DNA of 42,937 bases from NCBI GenBank assembly GCA_017619655.1, contig JAFZRV010000013.1:1-42937 (forward strand), in the 5' to 3' direction. The notes under the pieces are model-generated. The model was given only the letters and a program-made list of their open reading frames with translations. It ran no database searches and was not told where the DNA came from. This document shows, piece after piece, positions 37,608 through 42,937 of this stretch. This DNA is from Bacteroidales bacterium. GTDB lineage: Bacteria > Bacteroidota > Bacteroidia > Bacteroidales > UBA932. Position 1 is the first letter of the stretch. Every line of letters starts with the position of its first letter. The translations under genes were made by a program, and so were the position numbers.

Positions 37608-40606
37608 TCTGCTACGAAATAGGCTTTTCCGGCGGGAATCGTGTTCCCGGAGAAGGGATAAAAGCCCCATTTTTTGTTGTTGTCAATCCCGAGCACGTAC
37701 ACGGTCTTGCCGCCGAACTGACTGACATTCACCGGCCCGTCCGAACCCTGCAGGATGTTGTACGGGCGGGGCGTCGGTCGCGTGCCGCTGAGGGACAGTG
37801 CGATGGTCTTCGTGCTTCCCGTGTCTCCCGGCTGTTTGTCCAGCAGGATAATCACCGGTGTTCCGGACGGAATCACGTCGCCGATGCAATAGAACACGTA
37901 ATCATCTCCTTCCTTTTCGACCGTGTAGGCCAGCCCGCCTTGCGGCAGCTGCCAGTTTCTGGACCCGTCATAGAACGAGGCGATATACTGCGTCTCTTCC
38001 CGCACGGTGGCCAGTGTAGCCACGGGCCTGGGGACCTCGGTGATGCTGATGTCGTCCACGTAGAGCCAGGCCGTCTGGTCCTTAACCATGATAAGAACGT
38101 ACTTGACGCCTTCCGGCACTTGGAGCGAGTAATGGTTCCACTGCCCGTTGACGGCCTCCACTTCCGAGGTGAACTTAAAGTCGTTCAGGCTGTTGGTCTT
38201 CGTGGACCAGCCGGCCCGGAAGGAGGAAGCATAGGATGTGAGCGTCGAGCCTTCCTGTACGGCGTAGTTCTTATAATAGAACGAGATGACTTTTGCGGCG
38301 TTTCCGTCCAGCAGGGGAGAGCGCAGGAACTGCGCTTCCGGACTGCCTTCGTCGAATTCGAAACCATAGGAGCCGTCGTGGTGTTGGTCCGTGGTTATCC
38401 CGGAGCGGCCATGTCCGTTCTCCAGGCGCCAGCCACCCATCCCGTTCTCGAAATCCTGGTAGTGCGGGATGGTAACCATCGGGCCTTCGGTCAGGAATTG
38501 GAAGGTCACGTAATTGCTGGTGCCGTTGGAGTAGCGTGCCTTGACGCGGAAAATATACGTCGTGTTGGCCGTCAGGTTCCCGAGCGTTGCGGCAGCGCTG
38601 TTTACCGTGGCTTCAGACGACCAGTCGCTGTCGTTCAGCCGCCGGTATTGATAGGCATAATCCGTGGCGCCATCGACTGCATTCCACTTCAGCGAGACTT
38701 GCTGTTCGCCCAGCTCGCTCACGGAGAGGCCGGTCGGCCTGGCCAGGGAGGAGTACGCCTCAAAGCGGAAATCATCCAGATACAGATCGGTATTCCAGGC
38801 ATAGGACTGGACGGCGATGAAGCGGGTATTGGAAGGGAAGTCGTTGTCGTACAGCAGCCACTGTGCCTCTCCGGCGGTCAGTTCGTCTTCCCAGTGGAAG
38901 TCGCTGATATCGCTGGTCGAATCGGAATAGCCCACTTTGAACTTAGCGTACTGCGACGCCGAGGTGGAGGTGTTCCGATAGTAGAACGACACCCTGACAG
39001 GCCCGGCGCCCGGCAACCTGGGACAGATCAGATACTGGGGCGTTTCATCACTGTAGTGTTCGAACTTATAGCCATAGGAACCCTCATGTCGGGCCTCCTC
39101 GCAAATACCGGTATAATCAATGTTGTAATAATGATTGTAGTTCACCTGGCTCCAGCCCGGCATCCCGTTTTCAAAGCCGCAGGTGTAGGGCAGCGAGACG
39201 GCTGTGACGAAACGCAGGAGGGAGAAGCTGCTTTCGCCGCCGTCATAGATGATCTTCACGCGGAACAGGTATTCCTTGAAAGCCGTCAGATCGGAAAGGG
39301 ATACGGTCGTACCGGGAGTTGAGGCCAGGGCAGACCAGGCCGCGTCTTCGACTTTCTTGTACTGCCATTCATAACGGGTAATCGTGGGGTGGGTGCCTGC
39401 CGGCGCGCTCCAGCTCACGCTTGCGCTCTTCTCTGTAAGCGCCGTCACGGCCAGGTTTGCGGGATTGCGGTACGGATTGGGAACGATGTTGATCCGGATA
39501 TCGTTTCGCTGCGTTACATTGTCTGATCCCGTAAGCGTAGCCGCCGTATCGATGGGCGTCTCGGAAGACATACGGCGTCCCCTGTTATTCGCATAATGAA
39601 AGCTGAACGTTTTCCCCTTTTGCGTGGCGCTTACCGGCTTGTAGCAGCAAACCATCAGATTCTGGTTGCCGTCATATTCGAAGGCGTCGTCCAGGCGGAC
39701 TGTCAGCCATCCCTCGCCGGAAGCAGCGAAGGGACCTTTGTATACCTTTGTGAAATCCTTGACGGGATCCAGGTCGGGACCGGCAAAGGAATCTTTGTCC
39801 GTATGCTTCAGAAAGATCAGGACTGTATCGATCGAGAAGGACGCATTCGTCCTATAGTAGAAGGAGAGGGCCTTGATGGTTCCGGCTGTTCCGATTTCCT
39901 CAGCCGTATAGATTTGCTGTGAAACGGAATAGGGGTAATAATCATTGGAAAGATAGATGGGAAGAGCGTCGGTTCCGGCTGTTCCGTCGCCGATCCTTAC
40001 AGGCTCCAGCGCCGTGGCCGTGGCGACGTGCATGAAGATGAGGTCGCCCTTGTTGCCGGAGTTCAGGCTGTAACCCCAGTCGCTGAACGTAGAACTGTCG
40101 ATCGAGCGTACGGCACCTTTCGGCAGAATGCTGAAAGTGATGTCGGTTACGACACGCTGGTCCGGAAAGAAGTCGCGGGTGTAGTAGAGATAGATGGCCG
40201 TGCCGCCTGTGCCGTTGTTGACATTGCCCTTGCTCGCCACGAAACTGCTCCCGCCCTGGCAGGGTACGGGGAAGTAGGAACGACCTTCGTATTCGATCTT
40301 GTCGGAGTAGTTGTTGGCGATGACGAAGCCTGTGATGCTCCCGTAGTTGAATCCGTCATCGATGCTTTCCCGTTTGTAAAACAGATGGATGTAATCACCT
40401 CCGGCACCGTCGTTCAGGTCTTTCCCGATCATTTTCCAACCTTGTTGTGTCAGCGTGACTGTACTGGCGGCTATGTCATCCTCACTCCCGCCGACCAGCT
40501 GGACGTCCTTGATGTAAGACGTCGCCGTTGCCGGCGTCCACGCCCATGCCAGCAGCACCGCCAGCAGCGTACGGTAAAAATGGACAAGCAGTGTCTTTCG
40601 CATCAT
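37604..40606 (-). CDS. Secreted multidomain protein with MABP-like beta-prism, FN3 and MAM-like domains
   Basis: A 1000-residue exported protein, signal about 1-29 (ending TPATATS). Residues 31-197 contain three repeats with D-L-N-D-G-A-G-G-D-Y-I-H-L-F-Y-K-R (63-79), N-V-N-N-G-T-G-G-T-A-I-Y-L-Y-Y-T-R (128-144) and L-N-S-G-N-K-G-D-L-I-F-M (181-192), the threefold pattern of an MABP beta-prism. Then a beta-rich domain (about 200-375), FN3 (380-470), a MAM or choice-of-anchor-J-like domain (471-618), a second FN3 (620-708), a second such domain (710-857) and a C-terminal module (860-1000) ending I-P-A-G-K-A-Y-F. It may bind glycans or host surfaces; no catalytic residues seen. It is coupled to the fimbrillin-like gene (4-base overlap). 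Confidence 0.8.
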   Translation of the reverse strand: MMRKTLLVHFYRTLLAVLLAWAWTPATATSYIKDVQLVGGSEDDIAASTVTLTQQGWKMIGKDLNDGAGGDYIHLFYKRESIDDGFNYGSITGFVIANNYSDKIEYEGRSYFPVPCQGGSSFVASKGNVNNGTGGTAIYLYYTRDFFPDQRVVTDITFSILPKGAVRSIDSSTFSDWGYSLNSGNKGDLIFMHVATATALEPVRIGDGTAGTDALPIYLSNDYYPYSVSQQIYTAEEIGTAGTIKALSFYYRTNASFSIDTVLIFLKHTDKDSFAGPDLDPVKDFTKVYKGPFAASGEGWLTVRLDDAFEYDGNQNLMVCCYKPVSATQKGKTFSFHYANNRGRRMSSETPIDTAATLTGSDNVTQRNDIRINIVPNPYRNPANLAVTALTEKSASVSWSAPAGTHPTITRYEWQYKKVEDAAWSALASTPGTTVSLSDLTAFKEYLFRVKIIYDGGESSFSLLRFVTAVSLPYTCGFENGMPGWSQVNYNHYYNIDYTGICEEARHEGSYGYKFEHYSDETPQYLICPRLPGAGPVRVSFYYRNTSTSASQYAKFKVGYSDSTSDISDFHWEDELTAGEAQWLLYDNDFPSNTRFIAVQSYAWNTDLYLDDFRFEAYSSLARPTGLSVSELGEQQVSLKWNAVDGATDYAYQYRRLNDSDWSSEATVNSAAATLGNLTANTTYIFRVKARYSNGTSNYVTFQFLTEGPMVTIPHYQDFENGMGGWRLENGHGRSGITTDQHHDGSYGFEFDEGSPEAQFLRSPLLDGNAAKVISFYYKNYAVQEGSTLTSYASSFRAGWSTKTNSLNDFKFTSEVEAVNGQWNHYSLQVPEGVKYVLIMVKDQTAWLYVDDISITEVPRPVATLATVREETQYIASFYDGSRNWQLPQGGLAYTVEKEGDDYVFYCIGDVIPSGTPVIILLDKQPGDTGSTKTIALSLSGTRPTPRPYNILQGSDGPVNVSQFGGKTVYVLGIDNNKKWGFYPFSGNTIPAGKAYFVAE

Positions 40607-40618
40607 GCGACCTCCGGC

Positions 40619-40807
40619 TTAAGGCAGTGGCGGATAGCCTGGAGAACCCAGCAAGGATTCCAGGGCGGGTTGCTCGAAGGGAGATAACGAATCGTTGAGA
40701 TTCCCGTGCGGGTAATCGGTGAGAGAGTTGTTCAAAATCCTTACCGGTTGAATGGTAAAGACTTGCGAGGTGGGAGCCCAGTAGCGTTTCTTGTTTTTCG
40801 TTGCCAT
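40619..40807 (-). CDS. 62-residue peptide at the head of the surface operon
   Basis: A 62-residue hydrophilic protein beginning MATKNKKRYWAPTSQVF and ending GSPGYPPLP. Short K-x-Y-x-x-P-x-x-x-V-F-starting proteins are common beside Bacteroidales fimbrillin-type genes and start with similar sequence, so it is probably real. No signal peptide. Function unknown. It stands 12 bases before the long secreted protein and directly downstream of a full promoter, so it is the first gene of a three-gene operon. Confidence 0.65.
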   Translation of the reverse strand: MATKNKKRYWAPTSQVFTIQPVRILNNSLTDYPHGNLNDSLSPFEQPALESLLGSPGYPPLP

Positions 40808-40835
40808 ACTGTGCGTCGCTGGAGGAAAAACCAGC

Positions 40836-40867
40836 CAAAGTTATCTTTTTTCGGCCAAGCGGCCAAA
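40836..40867 (-). promoter_or_regulatory. Promoter of the surface operon
   Basis: On the minus strand TTTG (plus CAAA 40864-40867), exactly 20 bases, TAACTTTG (plus CAAAGTTA 40836-40843). The start of the peptide gene at 40807 is about 28 bases away. The spacer includes GGCC-AAGC-GGCC (40853-40864), a small palindromic operator-like element. Confidence 0.75.
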
Positions 40868-40925
40868 TTAAAAAAGAGGATAATTCATATTTCTATCGTA
40901 ACTTCGTAGCATAAAAAATCCTGTT

Positions 40926-41945
40926 ATGAGAACGAATCGCTTTTCCGCCTTTTTCGTCGCAGCGCTCGCGCTGGTTCTGACGACTTCGTGTGCAACCCCG
41001 GACCCGGACAACTGGGTGAAAGTCAAAGGAAACAAATTCATCGACCCGCAGGGCCGGGAACTGATCTTCCGCGGACTCTGTTTCTCCGACCCGGTCAAGC
41101 TGGTCAGCGACGGACAGTGGAACGAGCGTTATTTCGCCGAGGCTGCGGACTGGGGCGCCAACGTGGTCCGTTTTGCCGTCCATCCGACCCACCTGAACGC
41201 CATGGGCTGGGAGAATGCCTTCGCGGCCATGGACCAGGGCATCGAGTGGGCCAAACAATACGGCATGTACGTCATCATGGACTGGCATTCCATCGGCAAC
41301 CTGAAGGATGAGCTGTATACGTCTCCGATGTACAACACCACGAAAGAAGAGACCTTCCGCTTCTGGCGTACGGTGGCGCAGCGCTACCGGGACGAGCCGA
41401 CGGTAGCCCTGTACGAGGTCTTCAATGAGCCTACCGTTACGGCGGAGGGTGTCGGCAGCTGCACCTGGCCCGAGTGGAAGGCGCTGCAGGAGCAGATCAT
41501 CGACACGATCCGGACCTACAACCCCCGGGCCATCTGCCTGTGCGCGGGCTTCAACTGGGGGTACGACCTCACGCCCGTGGCGGAAGCGCCCATCGCCCGC
41601 GAGAGCGTGGCGTACGTGTCGCATCCCTACCCGATGAAGCGGGACCAGCCGTGGGAAGAGCAGTGGGAGCGGGACTTCGGCTATGTGGCCGACAGCTACC
41701 CGGTCATCTGCACGGAGATCGGCTTCTGCCTGGCAGACGAGCCGGACGCCCATATTCCCGTCATCTCCACGGATGTTTACGGCGAGCACATCACGAAGTA
41801 CTTCGAGGAGAAAGGCATTTCCTTCACCGTCTGGTGCTTCGATCCTGACTGGGCGCCCATGCTGATCAGCGACTGGGATTTCACGCCCACGACGCAGGGC
41901 CGCTTCTTCAAGCCTTACCTGCAGGGCAAGGCCAAGGGAGAGTGA
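40926..41945 (+). CDS. Glycoside hydrolase family 5 lipoprotein
   Basis: A 339-residue lipoprotein (signal ending TTSC, Cys22). The TIM-barrel has the acid/base Glu168 in E-V-F-N-E-P and the nucleophile Glu264 in I-C-T-E-I-G-F; R-F-A-V-H-P and the active-site H-P-Y motif support GH5. The family hydrolyses beta-linked polysaccharides such as cellulose, mannan or glucan; the actual substrate is unknown. The gene is divergent from the surface operon and stands alone, with a weak minus-7-like TAACTTCG at 40899-40906. It is exported to the surface or periplasm. No susC/susD-type pair is next to it. Confidence 0.92.
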   Translation: MRTNRFSAFFVAALALVLTTSCATPDPDNWVKVKGNKFIDPQGRELIFRGLCFSDPVKLVSDGQWNERYFAEAADWGANVVRFAVHPTHLNAMGWENAFAAMDQGIEWAKQYGMYVIMDWHSIGNLKDELYTSPMYNTTKEETFRFWRTVAQRYRDEPTVALYEVFNEPTVTAEGVGSCTWPEWKALQEQIIDTIRTYNPRAICLCAGFNWGYDLTPVAEAPIARESVAYVSHPYPMKRDQPWEEQWERDFGYVADSYPVICTEIGFCLADEPDAHIPVISTDVYGEHITKYFEEKGISFTVWCFDPDWAPMLISDWDFTPTTQGRFFKPYLQGKAKGE

Positions 41946-41950
41946 CGCCG

Positions 41951-42643
41951 CTACAGGGTCGATGTCAGTTCGTCTGAAAAGCTGTAGTACTTCTTCTTGC
42001 CGATGATCACGTGGTCGAGCAGCTCGATGTCGAAGACGGCGGCAGCTTTCTTCAAGGCATCGGTCTGGCGCACGTCCTGCTCGCCGGGATGCGGATTCCC
42101 GGAAGGGTGGTTGTGAATCAGGATAATGCCGCTGGCCAGCCGGTCAACGGCTTTTTTCACGATGATCTTGATGTCGATGATGGTCGACCCCAGGCCGCCC
42201 ACGCTGACTTTCTCCTTGCCGATGAGCCGGCGGCCCCGGTTGAGGTAGAGCACCCAGCACTCTTCGTGCGGGAGGTTCTGGAGGTGGGGGAGCATCATCC
42301 GCGCGACGGTTTCCGGCGTGCGGATGGTCAGTTCGTCTTCCGGCAATTCGGCGGCCAGGCGCCGGGCCAGTTCGAAGGTGGCCAGGATGGTGGTGGCCTT
42401 GGCCGGACCGATGCCGTCGGTCTCGGTCAAGTGCCGGCTTTCCATGCGTGAGAGGGCGTCGAGCCGCCCGCCGCAGGCGGCGAGCAGGTCGCGGGCCAGG
42501 TCGACGGCTGTCTGCCTGCGGGTGCCCGAACCGAGCAGGATGGCCAGTAGTTCCGTGTCAGTGAGGCAGGCGGCGCCTTGTAGCATCAGCTTCTCCCGCG
42601 GCCGCTCTTCCTCATTCCAAGTTTTGATGCTGTGAGTCTTCAT
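41951..42643 (-). CDS. radC: RadC-like JAB-domain protein
   Basis: A 230-residue protein with an N-terminal UPF0758 helical region (M-K-T-H-S-I-K-T-W-N-E-E-E-R-P-R-E, L-A-I-L-L-G-S-G-T) and a C-terminal JAB/MPN domain with the metal site H-N-H-P-S-G-N-P-x-x-x-x-x-D. Function is debated; it is named for DNA repair but may not act there. The stop is 5 bases from the convergent GH5 gene. Confidence 0.93.
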   Translation of the reverse strand: MKTHSIKTWNEEERPREKLMLQGAACLTDTELLAILLGSGTRRQTAVDLARDLLAACGGRLDALSRMESRHLTETDGIGPAKATTILATFELARRLAAELPEDELTIRTPETVARMMLPHLQNLPHEECWVLYLNRGRRLIGKEKVSVGGLGSTIIDIKIIVKKAVDRLASGIILIHNHPSGNPHPGEQDVRQTDALKKAAAVFDIELLDHVIIGKKKYYSFSDELTSTL

Positions 42644-42654
42644 GGTCAGGAAAT

Positions 42655-42690
42655 AAAAAAACTTTCCAACAAAGGTTGGAAAGTTTTTTC
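42655..42690. terminator. Bidirectional intrinsic terminator after rpsT
   Basis: AAAAAACTTTCCAAC (42656-42670), loop AAAG, GTTGGAAAGTTTTTT (42675-42689) form a strong hairpin with A and T tracts on both sides. It follows rpsT on the minus strand and separates it from radC. Confidence 0.9.
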
Positions 42691-42714
42691 AATTCTCGAC
42701 CGCAAAAAAGCAAT

Positions 42715-42937
42715 TTATGCGAGCTTGTTCACATAAACGGCGATGCCGCTCTTCAGGTTGGCCGCTTTGTTCTTGTGGATGACGTTGATCTTGGCCAGTT
42801 TGTCGATCATGGCGAACACCTTCGGCATGGAAGCCTCGGCTGCTGCTTTGTCGGTGGTATTGCGGATCGCCTTGATGGCGTTACGGGTTGTACGTGCATA
42901 GTACTTGTTATGCACTCTGCGTTTCTCGCTTTGGCGA
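42715..42937 (-). CDS. rpsT: 30S ribosomal protein S20, 5' end outside window
   Basis: The frame reads [22 protein letters not shown] and ends [18 protein letters not shown], clearly S20, a small basic protein binding 16S rRNA. The GTG inside the frame at 42915 is not the start: the upstream codons continue in family sequence to the window edge, so the first roughly 10 residues are missing. A terminator follows. Confidence 0.93.
   Translation of the reverse strand, partial: RQSEKRRVHNKYYARTTRNAIKAIRNTTDKAAAEASMPKVFAMIDKLAKINVIHKNKAANLKSGIAVYVNKLA

Noticed and set aside
42715-42915. rpsT starting at GTG 42915
   Set aside because: The codons upstream continue the S20 sequence (RQSEKRR) to the window edge, so the gene is truncated by the window, not short.

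Overview
The window looks like a chromosomal piece from a GC-rich member of the Bacteroidales (Bacteroidota), probably gut-associated. Support: repeated Bacteroidota-type promoters (TTTG, about 20 bases, then TAnnTTTG) before many genes, a fimbrillin-like lipoprotein, and many lipoproteins with a short signal and an early Cys. The genus is inference. Both ends cut a gene: an MscS-type channel at the left and ribosomal protein S20 at the right.

Layout. 1-3.8 kb: MscS channel, small membrane protein, and a convergent MATE transporter. 3.9-9.7 kb: a tight same-strand set of two YtcJ-like amidohydrolases, a type-B carboxylesterase and an aminoglycoside-phosphotransferase-like kinase, divergent from the MATE gene; it looks like uptake-independent processing of small amides or esters. 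9.7-18.5 kb: an accessory stretch. It holds a beta-helix-like protein of 29-residue repeats with an acidic insert, a RhuM-family protein with a well-formed promoter and palindrome, a headless tyrosine-phosphatase remnant, a second phosphotransferase, then a run of enzymes carrying lipoprotein signals (cyclohexadienyl-dehydratase-like, MTA/SAH-nucleosidase-like, and a complete cofactor-independent phosphoglycerate mutase), closed by a hipBA toxin-antitoxin pair whose toxin gene overlaps the mutase gene tail to tail.

18.5-26.2 kb: cupin, a two-tRNA operon (Gln, Met) in which each tRNA is preceded by a copy of the same structured 90-base repeat, then tcdA plus an Lrp/AsnC regulator divergent from a compact aspartate-family operon (metX-thrA-asd), and an M48 lipoprotein protease. 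26.2-36.6 kb is housekeeping: cysS, ssb, a zinc-ribbon protein, an M3 peptidase, an rpoN operon (LEA14-like lipoprotein, SPOR protein, rpoN, OsmC), miaB, upp and a DMT transporter. 36.6-42.9 kb: a leftward surface operon (62-aa peptide, 1000-aa secreted multidomain protein with an MABP-like N-terminal beta-prism, fimbrillin-like lipoprotein), a GH5 lipoprotein, radC and rpsT.

The strongest candidates for something undescribed are the cluster of normally cytoplasmic or periplasmic enzymes converted to lipoproteins (13.4-16.9 kb), the MABP-containing surface operon, and the tRNA-associated repeats. No transposase, integrase, rRNA or CRISPR array is visible.
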